DNA of 64,000 nt from Pseudomonas duriflava (GTDB lineage Bacteria; Pseudomonadota; Gammaproteobacteria; Pseudomonadales; Pseudomonadaceae). The stretch is from contig NZ_VLKY01000012.1 in NCBI RefSeq assembly GCF_007830155.1, positions 62,001 through 126,000 of the forward strand, given 5' to 3'. The notes below the pieces were generated by a model, which did no database searches, was not told where the DNA came from, and saw only the letters and a program-made list of their open reading frames with translations. Each line of letters begins with the position of its first letter. The first letter of the stretch is position 1. The position numbers and the translations under genes were made by a program. Positions 15,680 to 25,022 of this stretch are shown one piece after another.

Positions 15680-16867
15680 CTACGCTTTTTTCTTCTTGCC
15701 CACGAGGACCAGCATCAATGCCCCTAGGCAACCAGACGTGACCGAGCCCAGCAATACTCCGATTTTCACAGCATCTACTAGCTCAGGCGACGAGGGAAAC
15801 GCGAGCAGGCCGATGAACAGGCTCATCGTAAAACCAATACCGCACAGCAAACCAATACCGTAAAGCTGCTTCCAGGTAGCATGCTCCGGCAGTTCGGCCA
15901 AGCCCAGGCGAATCGCCAGCCAAGCAAACGAGAATACGCCAAACTGCTTGCCTACCAGCAACCCCAGGGCGATGCCCAGCGGTACAGCGCCCATTAGCGA
16001 AGACAGGTTTACTCCCTCGAACGACACACCAGCATTGGCGAACCCGAAAATCGGAATGACCAGAAACGCCGTATAAGGGTGCAGGGTATGTTCTAGCCGC
16101 TCCAGCGGAGGATGCTTTGCGCCGGTACGCAGCGGAATCGTCAGCGCCAACGCCACACCGGCCAAGGTGGCATGTACGCCGGATTTAAACACAAAGAACC
16201 ACAGCACGACGCCCACCACCAGATACGGCAGGATGCGCGTCACACCCAGGCGGTTCATGACGATCAATACGCCGAGCGTCAATGCCGCCAAACCCAGCAT
16301 TTCCAGAGACAAGTCCGCTGTATAGAACACGGCAATAATGCACACGGCAAAAAGGTCATCAAGGATTGCCAGCGCTGTCAGAAAGATCTTTAGCGATACC
16401 GGAATTCGTGAGCCCAGCAGAGATAACACGCCCAGCGCGAACGCGATGTCTGTAGCCGTAGGAATGGCCCAACCGCTTATAGTCTGATCATTACCCCAGT
16501 TGATCGCAGCATAGATAATGGCCGGGAAGATCGCGCCGCCCAATGCCGCCAACCCCGGAAGAGCACGCCGCCCCCAGGTGGACAGCTGACCAACCAGCAT
16601 CTCCCGTTTGATCTCAAGCCCCACCAGCAAAAAGAAAACGGCCATGAGCGCATCGTTGATCCAATGCAGAACGCTCATTCCCAAGACATAGCGCTCCAGC
16701 GTACCGAAGTACACCTCCGCCAGTGGCGAGTTCGCCACGATCAGTGCAATGACGGCAACACCCATCAGCAGTAATCCGCCCGAAGCCTCACTGGTCAGGA
16801 AAGCCCTGTAAAACGCCTGAAGCCCTTTAGCGCTCCGAATCTTCTTGTCTTGCATCTGCCGTTGCAC
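15680..16867 (-). CDS. nhaA: Na+/H+ antiporter NhaA
   Basis: Exchanges cytoplasmic Na+ (or Li+) for external protons and protects from sodium and alkaline stress; inner membrane, about twelve helices. The protein is 395 aa. The ion-binding residues are visible as [11 protein letters not shown] (Asp140) and the Asp170-Asp171 pair in [19 protein letters not shown] and GFANAGV are also typical. I start at the GTG at 16867, with GGAG six bases before it; an ATG four codons later is equally possible. The Lys-rich tail KKKKA lies in the cytoplasm. Next to it on the same strand lies an AI-2E-type exporter with a 30-bp gap, suggesting co-transcription. Confidence 0.95.
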   Translation of the reverse strand: MQRQMQDKKIRSAKGLQAFYRAFLTSEASGGLLLMGVAVIALIVANSPLAEVYFGTLERYVLGMSVLHWINDALMAVFFLLVGLEIKREMLVGQLSTWGRRALPGLAALGGAIFPAIIYAAINWGNDQTISGWAIPTATDIAFALGVLSLLGSRIPVSLKIFLTALAILDDLFAVCIIAVFYTADLSLEMLGLAALTLGVLIVMNRLGVTRILPYLVVGVVLWFFVFKSGVHATLAGVALALTIPLRTGAKHPPLERLEHTLHPYTAFLVIPIFGFANAGVSFEGVNLSSLMGAVPLGIALGLLVGKQFGVFSFAWLAIRLGLAELPEHATWKQLYGIGLLCGIGFTMSLFIGLLAFPSSPELVDAVKIGVLLGSVTSGCLGALMLVLVGKKKKA

Positions 16868-16897
16868 CTCTTACTCCGATGAATATAAAGCGAAGCC

Positions 16898-18001
16898 TTA
16901 AAGGCCTTCTTGTGTCGTTCCCTCATGGGTATTGCTTATCGCAGCAGGATCACTGCGTGGCCATGCCCTCCATAGTGCCTTGAGCAGCGTCGCCAGAGGA
17001 ATGGCAAAAAAGATGCCCCAAAACCCCCAAACTCCTCCAAAGAACAAAATGGCCAAAATGATTGCGACAGGGTGCAGATTCACTACACCGGAAAACAATA
17101 GAGGCGACAGGACATTACCATCCAGCGCCTGGATGATGGCATAGGCAGCGATCACATAGAAAAAGGACTCACTCAGCCCAAAGGTAAAACCGGCAACGGC
17201 TGCGACCGGAACCGTTGCCGCCGCTGCACCAATGAACGGAATTAAAACGGACAATCCCACCACTAGCGCCAATAGCGTGGCATAAGGAAGCGAAAGCGCA
17301 TAAAACGTGACATAGCTAACTACGGCTACGATCACGATTTCAATCACCTTGCCGCGCACATAATTAGCGATTTGGTCATCTACCTCCCGCCAGATGTGGC
17401 TCATGAGCGTGCGCTTGCTGGGCAGCAGCGACAGGAAGAAGTTTACTAGTACGTCCTTGTCCTTGAGCATAAAGAACACCAGGATAGGCACCAGAACCAG
17501 AAAAGTGACAAACCCAATCAGATTGCCCAGCGAGCTTAACGACAGGCGTAACGCCCGTTGCGCCAAGGTGGTGAGCTCATTACCTACCGTTCCCATCCAA
17601 CTCTGTATTTGCTCGGGGGTAACAATCTTGGGATAGCGCTCTTGCAACTCATCAAGCAGGACCTGAGCCTGGGCAAACATCCGGGGGGACTCTTGCAACA
17701 GCGTGACCAGCTGATCCCAAACCAGAGGCAGCACGACCAGTAGCAAGGCCAGAAAAACGCCAAGGAACGAAAGAAAGACTATAAGCACAGCAGCCAGACG
17801 AGGAACGTGCCAGCGTTCCAGGCGACTGACGCCGCCCTGAAGCAGAAAGGCTAGAACCAGCGCCGTGAAGAAAGGCGCCAGCATGGAGCCGAATAACACG
17901 ACAACTGTGCAACCTAGCACCAGCAGCACACCTAGAGTGGCGGCCTCATCCTCTGCGAAATACCGTGTTATCCAGTGCCGTAATACGCGCCAGAAGGCCA
18001 T
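16898..18001 (-). CDS. AI-2E family transporter (PerM/YdiK-like)
   Basis: 367 aa with seven to eight predicted helices and the long amphipathic segment between helices 2 and 3. Conserved features include SSLGNLIGFVTFLVLVPILVFFMLKDKD, described here by its centre PILVFFMLKD, then ANYVRGKVIEIV and GLSVLIPFIGA. The family includes TqsA (autoinducer-2 exporter) and Na+/H+ antiporters of halophiles; the actual substrate is unknown. Its position 30 bp upstream of nhaA on the same strand fits a cation or pH role, but that is inference. Only a weak ribosome site precedes the ATG at 18001. Confidence 0.85.
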   Translation of the reverse strand: MAFWRVLRHWITRYFAEDEAATLGVLLVLGCTVVVLFGSMLAPFFTALVLAFLLQGGVSRLERWHVPRLAAVLIVFLSFLGVFLALLLVVLPLVWDQLVTLLQESPRMFAQAQVLLDELQERYPKIVTPEQIQSWMGTVGNELTTLAQRALRLSLSSLGNLIGFVTFLVLVPILVFFMLKDKDVLVNFFLSLLPSKRTLMSHIWREVDDQIANYVRGKVIEIVIVAVVSYVTFYALSLPYATLLALVVGLSVLIPFIGAAAATVPVAAVAGFTFGLSESFFYVIAAYAIIQALDGNVLSPLLFSGVVNLHPVAIILAILFFGGVWGFWGIFFAIPLATLLKALWRAWPRSDPAAISNTHEGTTQEGL

Positions 18002-18470
18002 GACTTAATGCCCTCTCAAACCAAGCGACAGCCATCCCTGCCTATTAATGCAGTCACTGACCAAGAAATTCATGCCGACAACACGTCGAGTCGTGCATAA
18101 AAACGCGCGATAACAACGGTAAGGCAGGTCGTGCATAAGTTTTTCCTTGAAATTCAAAGCGCTGCGAACGAGAGGCAAACCTCAAGGAGACCACATTTGG
18201 CCCGTGAACTCCCGTACAGCTGTTTTTCATTTGATGTCTGAAATACATCTCGCTGTAATCTAAAAATGGCTTCATTTAACAAAACTAAGATTTTACTTGC
18301 CGCTTCGCTTCAATTAGACGCTTTTTACAGCATTAACCACCTTAATTTCATGTCTACTTAAGGAATAGGTCAAAGTAATGAGATTGATGCCTACATTCAA
18401 TTAAGTCTAATGTGCGCAAGCGAGTATCTTATGCCTCGCCAACTTCTTAACCCCTGATGGAGATTCAGTG
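18002..18470. other. noncoding region upstream of ahpC
   Basis: About 470 bp between two divergent units. No coding sequence or RNA gene is convincing. The part near ahpC is AT-rich and contains a candidate OxyR site. The part near 18060-18250 has an open minus frame without homology. Confidence 0.55.
18365..18401 (+). promoter_or_regulatory. candidate OxyR-binding site upstream of ahpC
   Basis: OxyR contacts four tetranucleotides spaced by seven bases (ATAG-N7-CTAT-N7-ATAG-N7-CTAT). Here the spaced elements are ATAG (18365), TAAT (18376), ATGC (18387) and CAAT (18398). The spacing is exact but only the first element is perfect. AhpCF is a known OxyR target in Pseudomonas, so the location is right. 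The match is moderate. Confidence 0.35.
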
Positions 18471-19034
18471 ATGTCTTTGATCAATTCCGAGATCAAACCG
18501 TTTAAGGCTACTGCGTACAAAGATGGCAAGTTCATCGATCTGACTGAAGCTGACTTCAAAGGTAAGTGGTCCCTGGTTGTTTTCTACCCAGCTGACTTCA
18601 CCTTCGTTTGCCCGACCGAACTGGAAGACCTGGCTGACCTGTACCCCGAGTTCCAGAAGCTGGGCGTAGAAATCTACGGCGTTTCCTGCGATACCCACTT
18701 CGCTCACAAGGCATGGCACGACACGTCTGACGCTATCAAGAAAGTCCAGTACGCCCTGGTTGGCGACCCGACTGCTACCCTGGCTCGCAACTTCGACGTT
18801 CTGATCGAAGAAGAAGGCCTGGCACTGCGTGGCTCCTTCCTGATCAACCCGGAAGGCCAGATCAAGCTGTGCGAAGTTCACGACAACGGCATCGGCCGCG
18901 ACGCGTCCGAAATGCTGCGTAAGGTCAAGGCTGCTCAGTACGTTGCCTCCCACCCGGGCGAAGTTTGCCCAGCTAAGTGGAAGGAAGGCGAAGCTACTCT
19001 GAGCCCGTCTCTGGACCTGGTTGGCAAGATCTAA
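18471..19034 (+). CDS. ahpC: alkyl hydroperoxide reductase subunit C (2-Cys peroxiredoxin)
   Basis: Reduces H2O2, organic peroxides and peroxynitrite in the cytoplasm, re-reduced by AhpF. 187 aa. The peroxidatic Cys47 is in DFTFVCPTE and the resolving Cys166 in GEVCPAKW; the GG(L)-type loop and the C-terminal LVGKI match the robust, overoxidation-sensitive type. The start is the ATG at 18471 (GGAG eight bases upstream); a GTG one codon earlier is in frame but less likely. Codons are strongly biased to preferred ones compared with neighbours (GAA, AAG, CTG, GTT), as expected for a very abundant protein. A terminator separates it from ahpF. Confidence 0.97.
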   Translation: MSLINSEIKPFKATAYKDGKFIDLTEADFKGKWSLVVFYPADFTFVCPTELEDLADLYPEFQKLGVEIYGVSCDTHFAHKAWHDTSDAIKKVQYALVGDPTATLARNFDVLIEEEGLALRGSFLINPEGQIKLCEVHDNGIGRDASEMLRKVKAAQYVASHPGEVCPAKWKEGEATLSPSLDLVGKI

Positions 19035-19092
19035 GCCACCTCTCAAGGTCGCCTGCGCTTAGGAGCCGGCTTCCGGTTCCCTTTAGTGCCCG

Positions 19093-19124
19093 AACGCCCG
19101 GGCGGAATACGTCCGGGCGTTTTT
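19093..19124 (+). terminator. intergenic terminator between ahpC and ahpF
   Basis: Perfect 9-bp GC-rich stem AACGCCCGG/CCGGGCGTT (19093-19101 with 19113-19121) followed by TTTT. It lies between two genes of one pathway, so it likely acts as a partial terminator that keeps AhpF well below AhpC. Confidence 0.88.
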
Positions 19125-19155
19125 ATTTCCGAAATTTGTCGAGAGGTAATGCCTC

Positions 19156-20712
19156 ATGTTGGACGCCAGTCTTAAAACTCAGCTCAAAGCCTATCTGGAA
19201 AAGGTCACCATACCCTTCGAGATCGTCGCGTCCCTTGATGACGGCGCTAAATCTCAAGAAATGTTGGGAATGCTCCAGGACATCGTCGGACTGACCGACA
19301 AGATTACCCTGCGCACCGATGGCAGTGACGCACGCAAGCCTTCGTTCGCCTTGAACCGCCCGGGTGAGAACATCAGCCTGCGCTTTGCCGGCCTGCCAAT
19401 GGGCCATGAGTTCACCTCACTGGTGCTGGCGCTGCTGCAAGTGGGCGGCCACCCGTCCAAAGCCAGTGCCGATACGCTTGAAGCGATTCGTTCGTTGAAA
19501 GGCGAATTCAATTTCGAAACCTATTTCTCGCTGTCCTGCCAGAACTGCCCAGACGTTGTCCAGGCGCTGAACTTGATGGCCGTGCTGAATCCGAACATCC
19601 GCCACGTCGCTATCGACGGCGCGCTGTTCCAGGATGAAGTCACCGAGCGTCAGATCATGGCTGTACCGAGCCTCTATCTGAACGGCGAGCCGTTCGGTCA
19701 GGGCCGTATGGGCCTGGAAGAGATTCTGGCCAAGCTCGACACCGGCGCCAGTGCCCGTGACGCCGAGAAGCTGAACGCCAAGGAAGCCTTTGAGGTATTG
19801 GTCATCGGTGGTGGTCCTGCCGGTGCCGCCGCCGCGGTCTACGCCGCACGTAAGGGTATTCGTACCGGTGTAGCGGCCGAGCGCTTTGGCGGTCAGGTGC
19901 TTGATACCTTGGCAATCGAAAACTTCATTTCCATCAAGGAAACCGAAGGCCCGAAACTGGCCGTTGCCCTTGAAGAGCATGTGAAGCAGTACGATGTCGA
20001 CATCATGAACCTTCAGCGCGCCGAGAAGCTGGTTCCTGCCAGCGAGCCGGGCAAGCTGCATGAAGTGCAATTCGCCAACGGTGCTTCGCTGAAGGCCAAG
20101 ACGCTGATCCTGTCGACCGGCGCCCGATGGCGTGAAATGAACGTGCCGGGTGAGAAGGAATACCGTAACCGCGGCGTAGCCTACTGCCCACATTGCGACG
20201 GCCCCCTGTTCAAGGGCAAGCGCGTAGCCGTTATCGGTGGTGGCAACTCCGGCGTGGAAGCAGCTATCGACCTGGCAGGTATCGTGGCTCACGTCACCTT
20301 GATCGAGTTTGACAGCCAGTTGCGTGCCGACGCGGTGCTTCAGCGCAAGCTGCACAGCCTGCCAAACGTGACCGTGATCACCAGTGCGCTGACTAGCGAA
20401 GTAAAAGGCGATGGCCAGAAAGTGGTGGGGCTGATCTACAAGGATCGCAACTCCAGTGAGTTCCACACCCTGGACCTGGAAGGCATCTTCGTTCAGATCG
20501 GCTTGGTGCCTAACACCGAATGGCTGAAAGGTACTGTTGAGCTGTCACCTCGCGGTGAGATCGTGGTTGACGCCCGTGGTGAAACGTCTCTGCCGGGCAT
20601 CTTTGCTGCCGGTGACGTAACCACCGTGCCGTACAAGCAGATCGTGATTGCGGTTGGTGAAGGCGCGAAGGCCTCTCTGAGCGCGTTCGACTACCTGATC
20701 CGTCAGGTATAA
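19156..20712 (+). CDS. ahpF: alkyl hydroperoxide reductase subunit F
   Basis: FAD-containing NADH:peroxiredoxin reductase, 518 aa. The N-terminal double-thioredoxin domain (1-200) carries the CQNC pair (Cys128, Cys131) that passes electrons to AhpC. The thioredoxin-reductase-like core has the FAD motif [15 protein letters not shown] (about 218-232), the redox-active CPHC (Cys344, Cys347), the NAD motif IGGGNSG and the C-terminal FAD motif AAGDVTTVP. Cytoplasmic. GAGAGG lies before the ATG. It can be transcribed by read-through of the upstream hairpin or from a promoter in the 120-bp gap. Confidence 0.97.
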   Translation: MLDASLKTQLKAYLEKVTIPFEIVASLDDGAKSQEMLGMLQDIVGLTDKITLRTDGSDARKPSFALNRPGENISLRFAGLPMGHEFTSLVLALLQVGGHPSKASADTLEAIRSLKGEFNFETYFSLSCQNCPDVVQALNLMAVLNPNIRHVAIDGALFQDEVTERQIMAVPSLYLNGEPFGQGRMGLEEILAKLDTGASARDAEKLNAKEAFEVLVIGGGPAGAAAAVYAARKGIRTGVAAERFGGQVLDTLAIENFISIKETEGPKLAVALEEHVKQYDVDIMNLQRAEKLVPASEPGKLHEVQFANGASLKAKTLILSTGARWREMNVPGEKEYRNRGVAYCPHCDGPLFKGKRVAVIGGGNSGVEAAIDLAGIVAHVTLIEFDSQLRADAVLQRKLHSLPNVTVITSALTSEVKGDGQKVVGLIYKDRNSSEFHTLDLEGIFVQIGLVPNTEWLKGTVELSPRGEIVVDARGETSLPGIFAAGDVTTVPYKQIVIAVGEGAKASLSAFDYLIRQV

Positions 20713-20747
20713 GACCCCACCATCGCCATCGGCGAGACAAGGTCTTG

Positions 20748-20778
20748 AAAACGCAGAGCGTCAAACGCTCTGCGTTTT
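20748..20778 (+). terminator. intrinsic terminator after ahpF
   Basis: Perfect 13-bp stem AAAACGCAGAGCG/CGCTCTGCGTTTT with a TCAAA loop, followed by more Ts; it may also serve the convergent rhodanese gene. Confidence 0.92.
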
Positions 20779-20796
20779 TTTATGCCTGCGATACGC

Positions 20797-21150
20797 TCAG
20801 TCTGCCTGGGTACTGTATGCGGCCATGCCGCCCTCAATGGAAACGACCTGGGTATATCCCATGCGCTGCAGACTGTCCGCCGCTAAAGCACCCCGGTTGC
20901 CGCCGCCACAGTAGCACACGATCGGCGTGTCCTTGGTCGGCGCTACATCCTCGATAGTCATCTCTAGGATACCTCGACTCATATGCCTTGCCCCGTCCAG
21001 GTGGGCCCGCTCGAACTCATCGCGCTCCCGAACATCCAGCAATACGGCCCCACCTTTGACCATCTCCTCTGCTTCCTTTGGTGAAATCTGTCGAATACGG
21101 GATTTAGCCTCAGCGGCCAGTTTGAGAAAATCGCCTGAATGTTTAGCCAC
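20797..21150 (-). CDS. rhodanese-like domain protein
   Basis: Single-domain sulfurtransferase, 117 aa. After a short helical lead, ISPKEAEEMVKGGAVLLDVRERDEF is the usual entry to the rhodanese fold (here only the core LLDVRERDEF matters). HMSRGILE precedes the active-site loop CYCGGGNRG, whose first loop Cys carries persulfide. Cytoplasmic, no signal peptide. The start is a GTG at 21150 with a perfect AGGAGG six bases upstream. It lies 30 bp downstream of chrA on the same strand, so they may be co-transcribed; a link to chromate or thiol stress is inference. Confidence 0.88.
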   Translation of the reverse strand: MAKHSGDFLKLAAEAKSRIRQISPKEAEEMVKGGAVLLDVRERDEFERAHLDGARHMSRGILEMTIEDVAPTKDTPIVCYCGGGNRGALAADSLQRMGYTQVVSIEGGMAAYSTQAD

Positions 21151-21180
21151 GTGATCCTCCTTGGCAGCCAGGCTGCTCCT

Positions 21181-22530
21181 TCATACCCTTAACAGATACA
21201 CAATCAACCCTGTGACAGAACAGGCTAGCAGCACTTCGATCACCGTGCGCTTGAATCGGAACAGCGCTATGGCTGCCGCCAGGGCAATAAGCGCTGAAGG
21301 CCAGTCGAAGACGCCCTTGAAACCTTCGGGCCAGAGCACGTGATAGCCGAAAAACAAGGCCAGATTGAGGATAACGCCTACTACCGCCGCGGTAATCGCC
21401 GTTAGCGGTGCAGTGAACTTCAGAACATTGTGGGTAGACTCTACCAGCGGTCCGCCGACCAAGATGAAGAGAAACGAAGGCAGGAAAGTGAACCAAGTCA
21501 CCAGAACGGCAGCCAGCGCACCGGCGGCAAAAGTAAGCTCTGGGCCGAGCACCGCCTGACCGTACCCGCCGATAAACGCCACGAAGGCCACTACCATGAT
21601 CAGCGGGCCTGGTGTAGTTTCGCCCAAGGCGAGCCCATCAATCATTTGGGTAGGCGTCAGCCAACCATAATGCGTGACGGCGCCCTGATAGACATACGGC
21701 AATACAGCATAGGCACCGCCAAAAGTTAACAAGGCCGCCTTGGTGAAAAACCAGGCCATCTGCGTAAAGGTATTGTCCCAGCCGAACACGCTCACCAACA
21801 GCCCCATCGGGACTATCCAAAGCAGCGCACCGATAACGGCCAGACCGTACAGACGCGACCAGCGAAACCGGGCATGCGCGGGGACGGGTGTCTGGTCATC
21901 GATCAATGCAGCTCCGTAAGACGTACCCTGACTACCATGCCCTCCCCCGGCCCTGAATGCTTCAGGAGCGATGCGGCCACCCGCATAGCCAATCACCGCC
22001 GCACCCAGCACAATCAGGGGAAACGGAACGCCCAGCGCAAAGATTGCGACGAACGAGGCCGCGGCAATGGCCCATAACCAACCGTTCTTTAAGGCACGAC
22101 TGCCAATTCGATGAGCGGCTTGTACCACGATCGCCGTGACAGCAGGCTTGATGCCATAGAAAAGGCCGGCCACCACGGGCACCTCGCCAAAAGCGATATA
22201 AACCCAGGACAGCCCGATCAGGATAAACAAGGACGGCAGTACGAACAGCGCACCGGCAATCACGCCACCCCAGGAGCGATGCATCAGCCAGCCGATATAG
22301 GTTGCCAGCTGTTGAGCCTCGGGGCCAGGAAGTACCATGCAGTAATTGAGCGCATGAAGGAAACGTCGCTCGGATATCCACCGCCTGCGCTCTACCAGCT
22401 CTTGGTGCATGATCGAGATCTGCCCGGCAGGCCCGCCAAAGCTGATGAAGCCCAGCTTGAGCCAGAACAGGAATGCAGAAAACACGCTGACCGGCTCAGG
22501 TGGCGCCGGGGAGGTATCTGTAGCCGACAT
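21181..22530 (-). CDS. chrA: chromate efflux transporter ChrA (two CHR domains)
   Basis: 449 aa, long-chain ChrA with duplicated CHR domains (about 15-190 and 240-445). The first domain has the signature GFISFGGPAGQI, HQELVERRRW and the conserved CMVLPGPEAQQLATYIGW region (core LPGPEAQQLA). The second has LLTFGGAYAVLPYV and GETTPGPLIMV. Such proteins export chromate, driven by the proton gradient, and confer resistance; many chromosomal copies give only modest resistance. About ten membrane helices. Followed on the same strand by the rhodanese gene. Assigned with confidence as a CHR family member; chromate as the physiological substrate is by family only. Confidence 0.9.
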   Translation of the reverse strand: MSATDTSPAPPEPVSVFSAFLFWLKLGFISFGGPAGQISIMHQELVERRRWISERRFLHALNYCMVLPGPEAQQLATYIGWLMHRSWGGVIAGALFVLPSLFILIGLSWVYIAFGEVPVVAGLFYGIKPAVTAIVVQAAHRIGSRALKNGWLWAIAAASFVAIFALGVPFPLIVLGAAVIGYAGGRIAPEAFRAGGGHGSQGTSYGAALIDDQTPVPAHARFRWSRLYGLAVIGALLWIVPMGLLVSVFGWDNTFTQMAWFFTKAALLTFGGAYAVLPYVYQGAVTHYGWLTPTQMIDGLALGETTPGPLIMVVAFVAFIGGYGQAVLGPELTFAAGALAAVLVTWFTFLPSFLFILVGGPLVESTHNVLKFTAPLTAITAAVVGVILNLALFFGYHVLWPEGFKGVFDWPSALIALAAAIALFRFKRTVIEVLLACSVTGLIVYLLRV

Positions 22531-22669
22531 GGAGATGCTCTTGTTGTTGAATGGTTGCCGTTATAGCGCAGGCCCATTCGGCATACCATGTCGACATGAC
22601 ACTGTTGTGTGTGCAAACGCAACGGGTAGCGGCGTACCGCGGCTTTCGATCGCGATACGCCAGGAGCCG

Positions 22670-24013
22670 TCACGCCTTGGCGAAGTAGTCTCGCGTCAAC
22701 TTGACCACAACCGGGCTGAGCAACAGCAGGGAGATCAGGTTGGGAATTGCCATCAAGCCGTTGAGCGTATCGGCCAGCAGCCAGGCGAAATCCAGATGCG
22801 CGATGGCTCCAAACGGCACGGCAGCTACAAAGACAATCCGGAACGGCAGGATCGTTTTTGCTCCGGCCAGGAACTCCCAGCAACGCTCGCAGTAATAGCT
22901 CCAGCCCAGAATGGTAGTAAAGGCAAATACCACCAGCGCCACGGTCAGGATGACTCCACCCACACCCGGCATGGCCGATTCGAAGGCGGCTGCTGACAAG
23001 GCCGCCCCGCTCTGCCCGCTGGTCCATAGGCCCGAGCAGAGAATAGCGAGACCGGTCATGGTGCAAATCACCAGGGTATCGATGAAGGTTCCCAGCATGC
23101 CGATCATGCCGGAGCGCACAGCACTGTTGGTCGTTCCAGCTGCCTGGGCGATACCGGCTGTTCCCAGACCCGCCTCGTTGGAGAAAATGCCGCGCGCCAC
23201 GCCAAACCGGATCGCGGCCATAACAGCCGCCCCGGCAAATCCCCCGGTTGCTGCGGCAGGCGTAAACGCATGGGTAAACACCAGACCTAGGGCGTGAGGA
23301 ATGGCCTCGGCATGGACGATGAGTACAACAATGGCAGCAATGATATAAGCGATACACATGGCAGGAACCAGCGAAGACGCTACCGCGCCAATACGCTTGA
23401 TGCCGCCCAGAATGACCAGACCAACCACGACCATCGTTACCACGCCGGTCACCCACAGCGGGATGGCAAAGGTTGCGTCGAGCGCCTGGGCCATACTGTT
23501 GACCTGCACCATATTGCCGATTCCGAAACCGGCGAGCCCGCCAAACAATGCAAAGGCACCCCCTAGCCAAGCCCAGCGTGGGCCCAGGCCATTACGAATG
23601 GCATACATCGGTCCGCCCACATGCTCGCCGCGCTCACCCTTCTCACGGTAATGCACCGCCAGGACAACCTCTGAATACTTAGTGGCCATACCGACCAAGG
23701 CCGTACACCACATCCAGAATAGTGCCCCCGGTCCACCTAGAAATATGGCAGTCGCAACGCCAGCAATGTTGCCGGTGCCTACGGTTGCGGCCAAACAGGT
23801 CATCAATGCTTGAAACGGACTGATTTCGCCGCTTTCGTCGTCATCTTTGGTACGCCCCTTCCACATCAGACGAAAACCAGTACCCAACTTTGCCAAGGGC
23901 ATAAGCTTGAGCCGCAGCATCAGGAACAGGCCGGTGCAAAGAATAAGGATCAGCATCGGCACGCCCCAAACGAGGCCGTTAAGGTCATTGACCCAGGTAT
24001 GGAGAAGTTCCAC
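22670..24013 (-). CDS. sodium:alanine (AgcS family) symporter
   Basis: 447 aa with about eleven helices. The family signature appears as FQALMTCLAATVGTGNIAGV (centre AATVGTGNIAGVATA), and other conserved blocks are GGPGALFWMW, EHVGGPMYAI, GIFSNEAGLGTAGIA and ILGWSYYCERCWEF. Members take up alanine or glycine with Na+ (AlsT, DagA, YaaJ). The substrate is not proven by sequence. It has no partner gene on its strand and is divergent from an orphan gene. A start at 24013 gives the typical N-terminus MELLHTWVNDLNGLVWG. Confidence 0.9.
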   Translation of the reverse strand: MELLHTWVNDLNGLVWGVPMLILILCTGLFLMLRLKLMPLAKLGTGFRLMWKGRTKDDDESGEISPFQALMTCLAATVGTGNIAGVATAIFLGGPGALFWMWCTALVGMATKYSEVVLAVHYREKGERGEHVGGPMYAIRNGLGPRWAWLGGAFALFGGLAGFGIGNMVQVNSMAQALDATFAIPLWVTGVVTMVVVGLVILGGIKRIGAVASSLVPAMCIAYIIAAIVVLIVHAEAIPHALGLVFTHAFTPAAATGGFAGAAVMAAIRFGVARGIFSNEAGLGTAGIAQAAGTTNSAVRSGMIGMLGTFIDTLVICTMTGLAILCSGLWTSGQSGAALSAAAFESAMPGVGGVILTVALVVFAFTTILGWSYYCERCWEFLAGAKTILPFRIVFVAAVPFGAIAHLDFAWLLADTLNGLMAIPNLISLLLLSPVVVKLTRDYFAKA

Positions 24014-24310
24014 GTAAAGGCTCCTTGCTTTTTATCGGGCGTGGCGGGTAACGGACGCCCTTTAACGAGGTCTAGCCATGAGTGATTGGCCTCAGGCACA
24101 GTGCAGCCTGAAGCCAAAATAGTACTCATGACGCTAGCGATCATGTGCGCTCCCGAACGGCTGCTCGTCGCAGTCGGGAGGCAGGAAAGAGGATGCTAGC
24201 ATGCGCGCCGCTTCTAAGCGGGATGAGATGGCGCCAGGGTCATTCGAAAACAGGACATACCTTGCTCCAGACGTTACGGTCTGAATGTTCAATCCTTTCG
24301 GAGAAACGCC

Positions 24311-24940
24311 ATGCATACCTCAGCTGAAATCCGCTGGTTCTGGCCCAGCACGCTGCCGGAAGGACTCTTCGACTGGTTCTGCCATCCCAGCCCTGAAGCC
24401 CATGCTCCAGGGGGAGGCCAGTGCAAGACGCATTGCTATCTGCGCGATAACACCCAGGCCGAACTCGGCATGAAATACCGCCCGGGCAAGCCTGAGGTCG
24501 AGGTCAAGGGATTGGTCGAACGCACCTGGGCCAGGCTCAACGCGGAACCGTTCGCCGGGCCGGTTGAACTCTGGAGTAAATGGACTTCACAAAGGCTTCA
24601 CCTGCAAGAGCAGCCCCTCATTGCACTTGAAAAGCGGCGCTGGCTGCGCCTGTTCACAACATCCGCTTCAACTGTCGTAGAACTGGCCCTGAATGCCGAT
24701 GAAGGCCTACAGAACCCTTGCAGTGTCTGGCCGACACGCGGTTGCACCATTGAGTTAACCGAACTTCGACTTGATGGCACGCTCGTCGGCTGGACATTGG
24801 GGCTGGAAGCCTTTGGGACATTAGCCGAACTGCCCCATCAGCTCCATAGTTTGGCCCAACACCTAGCGGCCCATCATCCGCCGGCCTTTGGCGATGCGAT
24901 ACAGGGAAGCTATCCCGTCTGGCTTCAACAGTTCGCCTGA
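24311..24940 (+). CDS. uncharacterised 209-aa protein, possibly CYTH/triphosphate-tunnel-like
   Basis: Not firmly recognised. The protein starts MHTSAEIRWFWP and contains CYLRDNTQAELGMKYRPGK, EVEVKGLVERTW and ELWSKWTSQ, with no signal peptide or membrane helix. Strands rich in alternating charged residues (E-I-R-W, L-G-M-K-Y-R, V-E-V-K-G, T-I-E-L-T-E-L-R) spaced along the chain look like the tunnel strands of CYTH phosphatases or adenylate cyclases. This is a fold guess from pattern, not a database match. CGGAG lies eight bases before the ATG. It ends at a bidirectional hairpin shared with the GH5 gene. Confidence 0.65.
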   Translation: MHTSAEIRWFWPSTLPEGLFDWFCHPSPEAHAPGGGQCKTHCYLRDNTQAELGMKYRPGKPEVEVKGLVERTWARLNAEPFAGPVELWSKWTSQRLHLQEQPLIALEKRRWLRLFTTSASTVVELALNADEGLQNPCSVWPTRGCTIELTELRLDGTLVGWTLGLEAFGTLAELPHQLHSLAQHLAAHHPPAFGDAIQGSYPVWLQQFA

Positions 24941-24977
24941 GGCGCCAGCAAGGCCGAACCCTGTCTCAAGGAGAAGA

Positions 24978-25000
24978 GCGCCCCGCTTAACGCGGAGCGC
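24978..25000. terminator. bidirectional terminator between the orphan gene and the first GH5 gene
   Basis: Nine-bp stem GCGCCCCGC/GCGGAGCGC with one G-U type pair and a TTAAC loop. On the minus strand it is followed by TCTTCTCC. Confidence 0.7.
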
Positions 25001-25022
25001 CTCATGCATCACCAGAGCGTTA

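Noticed and set aside
19417-20466. 349-codon frame antisense to ahpF
   Set aside because: Shadow of a highly conserved flavoprotein gene with biased third positions.
22392-23570. 392-codon minus frame overlapping alsT and its downstream region
   Set aside because: Translation is Arg/Cys/Ser-rich and the frame is offset from the clearly conserved symporter.
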